Part shown: positions 24,460-35,704 of the stretch, piece by piece
Layout: the number at the start of each line of letters is the position of its first letter
Numbering within the stretch: the first letter of the stretch is position 1
Source: Gymnopus androsaceus JB14
Taxonomy: Eukaryota; Basidiomycota; Agaricomycetes; Agaricales; Omphalotaceae
DNA length: 64,000 nt
Direction of reading: 5' to 3'
NCBI GenBank assembly: GCA_009733575.1
Contig: ML769383.1
Coordinates: 434,001 to 498,000, forward strand
Program-made: the position numbers and the translations under genes
Notes under the pieces: generated by a model
Seen by the model: only the letters and a program-made list of their open reading frames with translations
What the model was told of the DNA's origin: nothing
Databases searched by the model: none

Positions 24460-25678
24460 CTAATCATCCTTCTTTCCGCCCACTTTCTTTTCGGCTTCCG
24501 AAATGGCAGCTTTATCCGTTTGGGGTCCACCGGCAGCAGCACCTAAAATGGATTAAAAGTAAGAATGGCAGTAAACGAGACAACAAGACATGGAGCCTCA
24601 CCGAACATTCCAGGAGCAGCTTTGAAAGGCCTTTTCAGGTCACCTTCGGCGGGTTTTCCGAGTATGTGGATTGCAATGGGTTTAGCATCGTAAAGACCCT
24701 GGAATGGACGTCAGGAAGTAAAAGTCAATGCCAAAGTCATGCAAGCATACCTTCAATCCCATCAAACTCTGAATGAAAAGCGGCTGGGTGAATTCATGTA
24801 TCCATGAAGGAAGGCCATCATAGCGATACCCATGTAGAGTGCGCGAAGCTACCAACAAAAATACAATGCAGCATTGTAGTAAATGAAATCGGTGTCACGC
24901 GCGCGTGTATTTACTTACCAACTTTGAGACCTCTGCAAGGTCATAGTCTCTGACCGTCGTAGTCACTAGTTTACCCTCTTCCTGAGACTGTGGGACCGGT
25001 AAGGGCCGAAAGGAGGAGTGGGATGCTGACGTACCATAGCGCTTGGCGGCTCGACTGTCAGCGCGAATGAAAAGGACGAAAGAGCAAGGAGCAGGACGAA
25101 AGGATGAAGTGGAGGAACAGAGAGAAAGAAATAGAGCGTTTAGTTTTGGAGTTCAACTAGAGAAATGCAGCATAGACACATACCATATTTTAAGACAGTT
25201 TGGTCGTTCTTTTTCTTGACCTTCAGACGGACAGTGATTGTGGCACGATAAAGTGGATAGTGTTTATAGCGGGTTGGATGGCGCACGCGAGTAGAAGAAA
25301 AGCGGAAACAGCAGGATAAAATGGCAATGAATCCAGGCGTATTAGTACAAAGCAGACTATATTATGGATGGAAGGAAACCGCGACTTACAACCATCGAAA
25401 TGTAGTAGTAAATGCCGAGTATGGTCAACTGCGTCACAACATATCCAATACGTGCATATTTAGAGCACTTCAGGGTCTTCAAAAGGGATCTTGCGGGCCA
25501 CTTTGTGGTGGATGCCAAGTATTTTGAGGATCCCAGGCAGAATTACGAGGTGAGTGAAGGTTGAGAAATATAGAATTTCATAGAATTTCGTGAGCATTGT
25601 TTCAAGGAGGAAAAAAAAGCTGGCACATACGCTGCATAGCACCAAGGGAAATAGCCAGATTTGTAACCGCACCGACAT
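24460..25678 (-). CDS. PHO88: PHO88/SND3 family ER membrane protein
   Basis: Component of the SRP-independent (SND) route that targets proteins to the endoplasmic reticulum; first named for phosphate transport in yeast. ATG at 25676-25678. Blocks: ILKILGIHHKVARKIPFEDP, then YARIGYVVTQLTILGIYYYI (helix), YMGIAMMAFLHGYMKFTQPL, FIQSLMGLKGLYDAKPIAIH, GDLKRPFKAAPGMFG and a Lys-rich tail AEKKVGGKKDD, with TAG at 24460-24462. One oddity: between PEVL and YARIGY the sequence reads CTC TAA ATA TGC, so an extra T shifts the frame by one and puts a stop in line. Either a sequence error, a recent mutation or a +1 frameshift. Confidence 0.85.
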
Positions 25679-25863
25679 TTTGAGATAAAGGGGACAAGAT
25701 ATGCAAGCTGGCGATGAAGGGGAAGGAGACGCGCAAACTTAGCGGCAAAAGTCGCGGCCTGCTAACGTGGCCTTTGTCTTTGTTTGGCTACAGCCTCTGT
25801 CGATCTTTGTCTCCAACTTTATTTCTTCGAATCGAATTCTGCAGATCTTGTGGCTGGTCTTTC

Positions 25864-26404
25864 ATGTCCGTACTCCCCGACCATGCATCTCCATCTCGAC
25901 TAGATTCTATCAGTGATGCTCTTGTTGGCCAGAAACTTTTGCTTACAGGCAGGTTGGTACAAGACTTATCGTGGCTTCTAGTCCTCATTATATCTCAGAA
26001 TGATGTCCTACGACCCGACTACTGCCTTTGTCTTGTTATCAGACAAGGACGACGCGCTTCTCATCGATGTCGCGCTCTGCCTAGATCGGGCGGCAGACAT
26101 TTGGGTGCAAGATAATTTCTGTTCTATCCAGGTCATAGGGCATCTGGAAAAGGCTTCTGCAAGTGATCACAAGTATTGGAAGGTCTGTAATCTTTCTGAT
26201 TATCGGTATCGATTATAGAGAGAATTGCCTGTCCCAACTTTGCCGCCACACACGGTCAATATACCAAAGATGGACTCCCGATTCGTTTTGCGAGCGATAA
26301 GGGTGGTCTCTGCCTTTGGCATAGAGCAGAAGCGTTGGAATAGCCTGGTAGAGCGGGTCAGGATGCATACAGAGAGTGTAGTGGAACCTCGCTCGGAACG
26401 ATGA
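25864..26404 (+). CDS. Probable TEN1-like subunit of the CST telomere complex
   Basis: Three exons (25864-25952, 25999-26181, 26219-26404) encode about 152 residues. The reading is MSVLPDHASPSRLDSISDAL, GQKLLLTGRMMSYDPTTAFV, LLSDKDDALLIDVALCLDRA, CSIQVIGHLEKA, RELPVPTLPPHTVNIP and FVLRAIRVVSAFGIEQKRWN. The pattern G..L...GR...YD....V.L......L.VD...CL, then V.G.LE, then a C-terminal helix is that of the TEN1 single OB-fold, which binds STN1 at telomeres and during replication fill-in. Length fits. The call is by pattern only; another small OB-fold protein remains possible. Divergent from PHO88. Confidence 0.55.
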
Positions 26405-26740
26405 TCCGGTTCGAGGAAAGTAATAGAGATCTTCCTTTGTGGATTATTTGTAACTTGTAATAAAGAACATAAAGGAAAAGATACAAAGCAAGCTAGTAAC
26501 TGTGCGAAACAATCGGAGTAGTGTGGTGCTTGGGCCGGCCAAAGAGTGAGAAAAACCGATTAAATACCTATGCAGCTCAAGCTCGTGGCCGTTACACACG
26601 CCGCACCTCTTCTTTCTTCCATCACCTTTCCCTCCAATCTCACTCGCGATTCCCTCTGCGCACCTCGTCGGAAAGGACTTGCCACAGTGAAAAGTAGTGT
26701 CCAAGCATTTTTTTAGCACTTTTCTTCGTCTCAGCACACA

Positions 26741-28314
26741 ATGGACTACTATATATCCCCATCCTCTTCTGATCAAGAGCTGGATAACTGGGGAATTTCT
26801 TTACAGTCTTCTTACTTCCCAGTATCCAGCGCTCGCTACACTCCTTGGTCCACAGAACAGTTCATTCAGGCTAGTAAAAAGCGTCACGAACCCTCGGCGC
26901 TGCAGCCTGTCCCTACCAAGCGTACGGTCGAGTCTCCCAAAGAATCCTTGATACATGAAGGCCTTCTGCGCGAGAACGACCGTCTGTTATACACGGTTAA
27001 ACATTCATCGGTGCTACTAGCTCTGAATCATGCTCGCGCGACTTGGACACTTCCGAATGCGCTAGACAGCAGAGTCAGAGCAATCCTCGCGCTTGAAACC
27101 TTTCTGAACCCATTTGGTGAGACACTGTCAGTACGAAATCGCTAACACTACAACTGACTCGATCGTTTTACAGATCCTGTTCATTGGCTTTTTTGGAGTA
27201 ACGAGCTTGCTCAAGAGAGCGCAAAGCTAGTCCAGAGGCACCTTGGTGCGTCACATCTATAAAACCATTTTTGCTTTTACTGATCCCAGCCTATTTAGAT
27301 CGTACTGTCTACCATCTGTTTTCTTGGTCTATTCTCGATTGGAAGTTTCGTCTGTCGGGGATACACAGTAAACAATTACCACAGATCCTCTGTCAGAAGC
27401 CATGGTACGACGCCCTAGTGTGCACTACCTTTATTCAAGACTCTCCTGCGAGAGGACCAGTCCTCCGCAAACGAAAGGCTCCTTCCAACTCAAGGACATC
27501 ATCTTTGAACGACACGTCTGAGCAGGCAGACGAACCGCCTGCGAAAAGATCCAGACTTCTCAGAGCTCGTCCTTCACGCAAGGCTGCTGCTGATCCATCT
27601 CTAATCATCCCCAATTCGGAATCCTCTCCAGATGGCTCTATTACTCTCGCAAATGATGCTACACCTGCTACCTCATTCCTCCTTCAACCGTCTAGCTCTT
27701 CTAACGCCCCAGTGCTATCTAAACGATCCAGCTCTAGAATGATGCATGCGGCTTCCCGTTCTGTCCGCGCCTCCTCCCCTACATCTGCAACATCTTCCCC
27801 CAGTGCATTGTCTGTTGCTCTGCCTCCTCCCGAGCTCCCTCACACACGTTCTTCCTCGAGACTTTCTGCCCGAACGCTTGTAGACGATGTCAGAGATTCC
27901 TCTCCGTCATCTTCCACAACTGTCGCAGACTCATCGACGAGCAGTACGAAAGGCAAACAGAAAGCTATCGACGAGGGTGAAGCGGACCCAGGGGTAGCAG
28001 ACATCCTTCTGGAGGATGACGCTTGTTCTGTTGCAAACTCTTTCAACGACGAGGATATTTCTCTTCCTAGGCTAACGAGGTCCCGCACCGGCGCTACTCC
28101 TTCTGCCAAAAATGAAGCAGTATCCTCGGTACCACAACGATCCCAAGTCGGCCGGAAGAGTCGTGCGAATAGCGCTCTTTCGCATCCTTCTGAAAAATTG
28201 GGTCGTATAGTGGCTCGTTCTGTCGCTGCTACCGTGGCCGAAAAGTCGGTCACTCCTGACGCAGTAACTCCCGCGCCTCGAAAGGGCAAGAAAACGAAGA
28301 AGAGCCGGAAATAA
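26741..28314 (+). CDS. Hypothetical Ser/Lys-rich protein, probably nuclear
   Basis: Three exons. ATG at 26741 (MDYYISPSSSDQELDNWGIS). The N-terminal half is folded-looking (RVRAILALETFLNPFDPVHW, LFSWSILDWKFRL). Then a long low-complexity tail carries basic clusters (VLRKRKAP, PPAKRSRLLRARPSRKAA) and ends KGKKTKKSRK, typical of nuclear localisation. Splices: after AACCCATTTG to ATCCTGTTC, and after CACCTTG to ATCGTACTG. I do not recognise a family. Confidence 0.7.
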
Positions 28315-31300
28315 CGACCTCTTCTTCGTAATCTTTTTCATCATCTTTTCTCCTGTTGTACTTTGTAGTGACTCCTTTTCTCCTCTCCAAGTTTCGCGGG
28401 ATTCCTTTTTGCATAACGTCTCACATTGTACATTCTATCAGAATATTCTCCTTTCTCATCTCTCATATTTTCCTGATTTGCTCATCCGTCCTATTTCTCC
28501 CACTCTTGTTTTCCACATCGTTATGTTGTTATCGTTGCTAATGTTGTAATTCCTTATTATTCCATTGCACATCGTCGTTGTCTTTACATACATACATATC
28601 TTATTTCCTAATCCTTAATTATAGCACCACTAGCTACCTCACTGGCTATTTCGCTCCCCTGTCCCTCTTCTCTGTTGTTACTCCTACCTCTGTCTCATTA
28701 CTTCCCCCACATCTCGTACTATATCTGGCTGGAATCCGGAGGTTGAGAATATCGTCAGCCTCATAGATGTTTAAAATATTATTCATTACATTCAACTGAT
28801 TGCGAATGGCACCAAGCTGCCTTTGACGCTGTTTCAGGTAATTATACTAATTACGCACCTCATTAACATCCAAATTCCCGCTCTATAATCCAAATGGAAG
28901 CTCGGAATTCAATCAGGATTTGTAGTACCCCGTCTTCAACATTGCCGCATAGGACGGATTCTTGTTCTAACCGGACTTTGAGACCACTGCGTACTGTTTT
29001 AAACAATATCTAACGGGAATGATATACGGTAAGTAGCCTGGATACACTTCACAAAGTACTTAACTACTGTGTTCTCAGATTGTTACACATCTCTGTGGCG
29101 CACACCAGCGCTCCGAATTTCAAATGTGACGTAACGCGTCGGTCCAAAATCACGTGCTCGCGTCTAAATGCACTATTTGGCTTGGCTACTGGAATCTTTT
29201 TCTGATTCTCAATGAAAATTCAGAGCCTTGAACATAATTCTTTTCCTACTTGCTGTCGTTGGGTTTTCTTGCAACAATTGCGGCAGTATTGGAACTTGGC
29301 TAGTTGGTGCCTTTGGCAGTTGTCGATATCATTGCCAAGTTGACGTTCCCGACAACAGGTTTCAACGTTTCATGGTCAACCAATCCATTGGATTTTTTAA
29401 AAATTTACCACCGTGACCGTTGAAGCCGTGACGAGAGCGGTCGTTTCTGATCTCCGTCATTGTATCTACTTACGGTCCAAGGTGCGGGCCCGAATTTGGC
29501 ATAGATCTACTAGTGGATGGAAGGTGGCGCCTCGGTTTTCCAAAGGTTTTTCGCTCTATTCCTTTTTCTATAGGTCTCCTATATATCTTCTAGCGAACGT
29601 AAGTATGATTTCTCTTTCTGTCCTAGCCGGCGGCGAACGAAAATCAGTACCTTTATCCTCGACTGATCCCAAGTCGCCAGTTACTTATTGACCTGCGAAA
29701 AAACGATGGTCAGTGCTAGGTTTCGCGTTTGCATTTGTGTGATTCGTTGGAACGTGTTCCGATGCCGCCGTCCTTGCTCGATTGGCTATCTGGAATAGCG
29801 CACGAGTTGAGCCTCGGATTTTCCGAGGTAAACTTTGGCACGAACGTCGGGAAATTATGGGGAAACTTATTTTCCTTTTCTCCGAAGAACTTATTCTTGT
29901 AGCAGGCAAGTGCGTATCCAGTCTCGATTCGGGTTATGCAGAAACTTAGTTACTCGTTTCTCCTCTATAGGAGGACCTGTTCATTCGATTGTTTTATAAC
30001 CGTGTTGATCATGAATCCAGTAATAGACAGACCGTCACATACGCGTCCATCGCATATGGTAAGTCTAATCCCCGCTATCTCCTTTTAATATCTTGATTAC
30101 TTTGCGTGGTACCTACTATTTTCCAGTGTAATGCGGGCTCGCCCATGAATAACCTGCGGTCACGGCCGCATTGCTTCAGGCTCGCAATCCACGGAGGAGT
30201 AGTCCGCGATACTGACTTGAAGACTTTGGTTAATCGCATTGGGGAATGCACTCCTATCCGACGTCAACGGATACGTTATTAACCTTTTGACGATGTAGGC
30301 TCTCCAATAAGGACTGAGCATTCAACAATGTGACCACCTCACACTTCAAATCTTCGAGTGTAGCGGCCAACGATCGCAGAGCTTTCATGCACAATGCTCG
30401 CAGTGCTCCTCATTTGGCTGTGTGTGTGTATCGGTAAATCTGTGAGACCGGTTTTTCAGCCTACTTCCACGATGGTCGAGGAAGATCCGTTTGCAATCTT
30501 CCAATCTTGCGTAGAGTATAATCCCCGAGATATCCATGTGTCCAGGATGCGGACGTCCCTATGCATATATCTCAAGCTTGCATGTATGCGTCGAGTGACC
30601 TCTGGGATGCACACTATTTTCCTGTCAATACTCCGCCATCTGATTCTGAACTATTCCGAAGATTACTGACAAGAACAGGTCATTCAAGCTGTCGCGGGAC
30701 GTTAGACTGCCTACTAGCAATGACGATGCCCAGGCAGATGGTAAAATTGGGGGCGTGAGTGTAACACAATTCTGCCAGTGTGCGAAACGTTGAACGTGCT
30801 TCGCAGTTTAGATACTCGCACGCGGAATGTTATTAACGAAATAAAATTGTTTTTTTCTCGTCGGTCCGACCTGGTTTGTCCGAGACCGAGGGGGCTACTC
30901 TGCAGAGTACGGAAATACGTCGCAATGTGTCGACACGGATCGGGACGGACGGGAACGGGAACAGAATACTATAAGAACAGTATGGACGATGAGGATGGTC
31001 TAGGTTGTTGGAGAAATGAACCAGATCGTCGAGTGCGGAGCTTTATGTGAAGATCCATTTAAGGAAATGTACTAGCAGCCTTGAAAAAATAACAAGTAGA
31101 ATGGAATAATGAGATGAAGGCCCAATTGGTTGCACAATAGGAAAAAAGGCTGTGAGGTACCAAAACAAGGGCTAAAATCGGCAAAAGGAGAAGGACCCGG
31201 AAGGGTGTTTGATGGGTAATTGTTCCATTAGTCACAGTCACTTCTGGCAATTGGCAACAGCTTCCTTTCTCCCTACCATCAGCGAGCGACATAATGTCCT

Positions 31301-31488
31301 CCAACAAGTCTCATGGACGGTTAGCTCGACGATTCTGGCTTTATTTTTCTTGCTTCAACTAACAATAACACCCAGTAAACATGCTTTCACTCGCACACAA
31401 CTTCTCAAACATCTAGCGGTTAGTTTCACTTTCGATTCTGCACTGAGGTTCAGGTCTTATTGGATATACAATCCAGCTCTTGAATACA
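28315..31488. other. Gene-poor 3.1-kb stretch with exon-like fragments
   Basis: 28,315-28,770 is pyrimidine-rich 3' flank. From 29,228 a signal-peptide-like MNIILFLLAVVGFSCNNCGS opens a 62-residue frame. At 29,745-29,905 there is an open stretch (DAAVLARLAIWNSARVEP, EIMGKLIFLFSEELILVA) whose ending resembles the LF..E helix of DUF6533 proteins. At 29,971-30,059 a clean exon (EDLFIRLFYNRVDHESSNRQ) lies between CTCTATAG and GTAAGTC. I could not assemble a continuous protein; a decayed or fast-evolving gene is possible. Confidence 0.3.
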
Positions 31489-33021
31489 ATGCCCTCACCG
31501 CTACCTCCCTCATTACCGCCATCTCCACCAGCGTCTAGATCCGCCTCCCCAGTCCCTGTGCCTTCCCTTAACTCTGGAAAGCGTAAATCCGAAGCTGGAC
31601 TCGACACGGACAGACTAAAGAGACCACGGACAGATTCTTCTGCCTCCGCGCATCGTCTGCAGTATTCTGCTCCTGCACATTATCTACCTCGATCCGAACT
31701 GGCGGAAGACGGCGAAGTCGCCGAAGAGCCTAGTTTGATTTCCCATCCTCGCGCCACACCCATACATCCCTCAGATTCTCCTGTCACCAGCTTCGTCCCT
31801 ATTCGCAGACCAAAGCGCGGCCAGGCAAACGTCCAGTTAATACCGACGCTCCATGACAGGTATCATCTGGCAGGACGCAAGCTCAAGTATTCTGGTGATG
31901 CTCGCTTCTGGTCTACTTATCCCCCCACACACAAGGAGTATCGTCCAATAGCCAATGCTCCGCCGCCCAATTCCATGTATCATATCCATGGCGGCATAAT
32001 AGCCAAGCTCGAGCTCATGGAAGCTCTTGTCATGTTCGTTTACTGCACTTGGTGCAAGGAATACGGACCCCTCCCTAAATGCAATCCCGAAACTTGGCTG
32101 ACCATGGACGCCTTTATCAGATGGTGCAAAACCAAATGGACTCCAGAGGAGGGAAGCAGCGATGCTGAGAAGGCCTTCTACGGCCTGATGTATGTCTCGG
32201 ATCTCTTCGTCTTTCTTTGCATCTCTAACTGTATCTGCAGCTACATGTTCAATGCGTTCATCCACGCTCGGATTGTAGCACATTCCCAGCGCAAGGCTCA
32301 CACTGATCTCGACCGAGTGACTGAAGCCACCCGCCAGGCTGTCAACGCGGCTGTCTCAGATGCTGGGGCTCATGGTTCTTCCTTGCTAGGATCCAAATCC
32401 CAATCTACTCCTCCAATGCTTCCATCGCCTGCAAGCATCGGCGCCACTAGCAGTGCAAACTCTACTCCGACTAACCGTGATGGCACACCTGTTGCTTCTG
32501 ACACCCGTTCTACTTCATCATCCTCTCCACCTGTAGGCCCCCCAATCCCCCCTCGGCTTCTTCCTCCGCAATATCGGATTGGCGTTCCGCCGCCGCATGT
32601 CACCGCAGCTGCCAATACTATTTCCGCCAGCTTGAGCCTCAACCAACTGGGGAGCATGAACGAAGTCGCTTACTCATTGGATTTGTCCATCACAGAGATG
32701 CAGAATGCCCAGACCCATCTCAACTTTTCTTCTATTGCACGGCACTTCCCACGAACGTTTGCTCGTATGGTGCATTCTACTCTCAAGTCATCGGAAGAAC
32801 ATGAGGTTGATTTCGATGATGATGACGGTGAGCTGTTCTGGCCTGGCCAGAGCGTAACCGGAGAAGGTCTAGGCTGGCTCTGTTATATGGGCGAAGCTAT
32901 GGTCAGGGAATTCGGCAAACAGTTTGAATACAAGGGTTTGAAGGGTGTCGTCCCAAAGCCTGATCAGCAGCACCATGACCCACGGCTACGTCCTCCACCC
33001 ACTCGAGATGGACAGCGGTAG
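31489..33021 (+). CDS. Hypothetical protein with conserved basidiomycete-type core
   Basis: ATG 31489 (MPSPLPPSLPPSPPASRSAS). A disordered Pro/Ser N-terminus carries a KRKSEAGLDTDRLKRPR basic cluster. A folded core follows (LIPTLHDRYHLAGRKLKYSG, FWSTYPPTHKEYRPIANAPP, GIIAKLELMEALVMFVYCTW), then an alpha-helical segment and a Ser/Pro linker. The C-terminal domain has FSSIARHFPRTFARMVHSTL and FWPGQSVTGEGLGWLCYMGE. One 51-nt GT-AG intron (about 32191-32241) lies in frame inside the open frame and is probably spliced, giving LIYMFNAFIHARIV. Function is not recognised; the basic cluster suggests a nuclear role. Confidence 0.7.
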   Translation: MPSPLPPSLPPSPPASRSASPVPVPSLNSGKRKSEAGLDTDRLKRPRTDSSASAHRLQYSAPAHYLPRSELAEDGEVAEEPSLISHPRATPIHPSDSPVTSFVPIRRPKRGQANVQLIPTLHDRYHLAGRKLKYSGDARFWSTYPPTHKEYRPIANAPPPNSMYHIHGGIIAKLELMEALVMFVYCTWCKEYGPLPKCNPETWLTMDAFIRWCKTKWTPEEGSSDAEKAFYGLMYVSDLFVFLCISNCICSYMFNAFIHARIVAHSQRKAHTDLDRVTEATRQAVNAAVSDAGAHGSSLLGSKSQSTPPMLPSPASIGATSSANSTPTNRDGTPVASDTRSTSSSSPPVGPPIPPRLLPPQYRIGVPPPHVTAAANTISASLSLNQLGSMNEVAYSLDLSITEMQNAQTHLNFSSIARHFPRTFARMVHSTLKSSEEHEVDFDDDDGELFWPGQSVTGEGLGWLCYMGEAMVREFGKQFEYKGLKGVVPKPDQQHHDPRLRPPPTRDGQR

Positions 33022-34426
33022 TGATCCAGGATATTGAACATGGCTTCCGTTCACATCTCCTCATTTGTCTAATTTCGAGCGCTTGGGTTATATTCTATCT
33101 GGATCGGATTCACTCAATCGGAAAGGCCCTAATTTGGTTCACGCAAACTTGTAGGGGAAACTCATACTCTTCATGAGTTAAGCTGCCTAGGAGTTTGGGC
33201 ATTGCTGTTCGTTATGGCTCCTTAACCGAGCCGGTGCTTTCGTACACCGGCTTTGGACCCAATCTCGAACATCATGTCCCGCGGTTCTCCAACAACCACA
33301 ACTCCTGCTCATCATCTGTAACTGTATCCTTAGACACGTCTCTTTCTCTCACATTCTCCATCGTCTCAAAAAAAGGTTCATCGGCATCACTCATCCTTGT
33401 ATACCATCCATCGCATCCGTCAACAATCAATGAAACTAAAATTTCCCTTCTGCTATCATCTATACTATTGGGCAAATCCATTTACCTCGGGTTCTTTTCG
33501 TTTTCTCTCAAGGCGTTTCTTCCCCGCCTTGTGACTCGGATTACGGGACTTTGGTCTATATTCATGTTTACTTGTGGCCCCTTTCCTTCTGGGGCTGCAA
33601 GGTATATGATTTTGACAGATGGTGGATCTGTTTTTTCCACCGTTCTTGGTTTTTATTTCTTTCCTATACACATTCCGCTACGCCTTCGCCAACATCAGTA
33701 TTTGGCTTCACCCATATCCATAATTTTTTGCTAATTATTTCTCTACAGCGGTGGACTGCTTCAAGCATCCATCCCTTCGCTTTGCATCGCATTACCGTAT
33801 CTTTTACTTATTCATTTCATTCTGGAGTTTCCACTTGTCGTCTTTGTTATCTCGTTGGTTTTCCGTTTTGCATCACATATCCCTTAAATCCGTCCTCGTT
33901 TCCATACTTTTTTCTGTGTCGTCAGTTTTCCTTTTTCTTTTCTTTTTTATTTGCGCTCTCGGTTTCCTGTCTCTGATTAGCACTGTGTCTGATTAGCATG
34001 TACTTGTTGTGTGTCGTTTTTCTGTTGCATGTAGAAGTGTACAGAATAAAAATCAAAAAAGCGACTTGGCATACCATTTCGCTTCTCAATCATACTGATT
34101 TTGTTTGGGGCCATTTGCCAACCAAGTACAGTGGGCTATGTTATAGCTCAAACAGGCTCAACTGAATGGTTACCAGCAGTTCTTTTTTTGCACATATGCG
34201 AACAGGAACGCAGGGTCGATCCTCGGAGTTCTCTCGAATCGATATATCCCTAACGAAATAATCTCTCTTGGTGTCTGGGAATACTGCTCATACGGGTGAC
34301 TATGACGATGACGACCAGGAACTTGGGACCGCATAGGCTTTTATTGCATTAGGCATAGTGACAAGCAATAGCATAGGTGCCTGAAGATGAACGAATAACG
34401 CATATTTGTAGCCGCCTCACCGGTTA
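33022..34426. other. Convergent intergenic region
   Basis: Between the plus-strand gene ending at 33021 and minus-strand RPS5. T-rich on the plus strand (33,400-34,000), probably 3' UTRs. No motif or RNA gene seen. Confidence 0.45.
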
Positions 34427-35347
34427 GACTTGGCAACACGTTCAAGCTCATCCTTTTTCTGTTGCGGTGACGTGAGTAAAACAACCAAACAAGAAAATCA
34501 ATTATACATACCTTGATAGCGTAAGAGTTGGAAGACCCCTTCGCGGCGTTCATGAGCTCATCAGCTAGACATTCCGCGATGGACTTGACATTGCGGAAGG
34601 CGCTTTCACGGGTCTAAAAGAGAGAGAAAATATAAGATAAAAAATTTGCGAGCCTAGTCCAAACTTACACCAATCGTTAGCAGCGCGATGGATTGGTTGA
34701 CCCGGCGTAAAGGAGAAACATCGACGGCCTGTCGACGGACTGTACCCTGCGAACCAATACGTGTAGAGTCCTCACGAGGACCGGTGTTTACGATAGCATC
34801 GACAAGAACCTAGGATAAGGATTAATCTCTCGAATATGTTCAGGTCTAGAGCATGACGCACCTGGAGAGGGTTTGTGTCGGCGATGAGGTGGATGATTTC
34901 GAAAGCGTGGGCGACAATTCGGACGGCCATGAGCTTCTTGCCGCTGTTCCTGCCGTTCATCATCAAGCTATGGAATGCTGTTATTGGATTTCCAGTTTTT
35001 CAATCAAGATAATTGGGAACATACGAATCAACCAAACGTTCAACGATTGGCATCTGGGCCTTCTTGAACTGCTTCTTGGCGTATCGTCCAGCGGTATGGG
35101 GGAGGTAGACGGCATGGCGGACTTGGATGTAGTCGGTGAGCGAAATATCGCTGACCTCAATTCTGTACCAAGATCCTCAGCAAAAACATTCCAAGTCCTT
35201 CTTATGACAATACCTACTCTTGGGTGTCCCACTTTCCAAAAAGTTTTACTTCGCTGCCAATTTTTGAGATGTCCTGGATTAATCAAGCTGAGCGACAACG
35301 ATAAGATCGCCAGACGCGAAAAGTACCTTGGGGAGTGTGCTGGCCAT
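34427..35347 (-). CDS. RPS5: 40S ribosomal protein S5 (uS7)
   Basis: Small-subunit ribosomal protein near the mRNA exit channel. ATG at 35345-35347 with a 21-nt first exon (MASTLPK). Blocks: [120 protein letters not shown] and the end [13 protein letters not shown], with TGA at 34427-34429. All introns are short GT-AG. Near-identical to fungal uS7 along its whole length. Confidence 0.96.
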
Positions 35348-35704
35348 TTTTACTGTCTTGAGGATGACCGGAGACGAATTTTTTGAAGGAGAAGGTCAAC
35401 AAGCAGCAGATTGCAGTTCTGACTAATGTTTTACCACGCTTTTGGCTGGCGCTTAATTGGCGCTAATGAAGTCGAGTACATACTGTAACTCCAAGTACAA
35501 AAAAATGTCAGTCCGAATGTCGTTGCGATGTCTCGTATGATACAATAAATACGATGCTGTGGAATTGCTGAAGTACAACAAGTTGAGAATGCTGGATTCG
35601 TAACGGAACCTGGAATGACTGAAAACGAGACGCGCGGAGCTATGCAATGAGATCCAGAATGCTGAAAAAAAAAGAAAGAAAAGAGTCCACTACGGCACGT
35701 CTCA

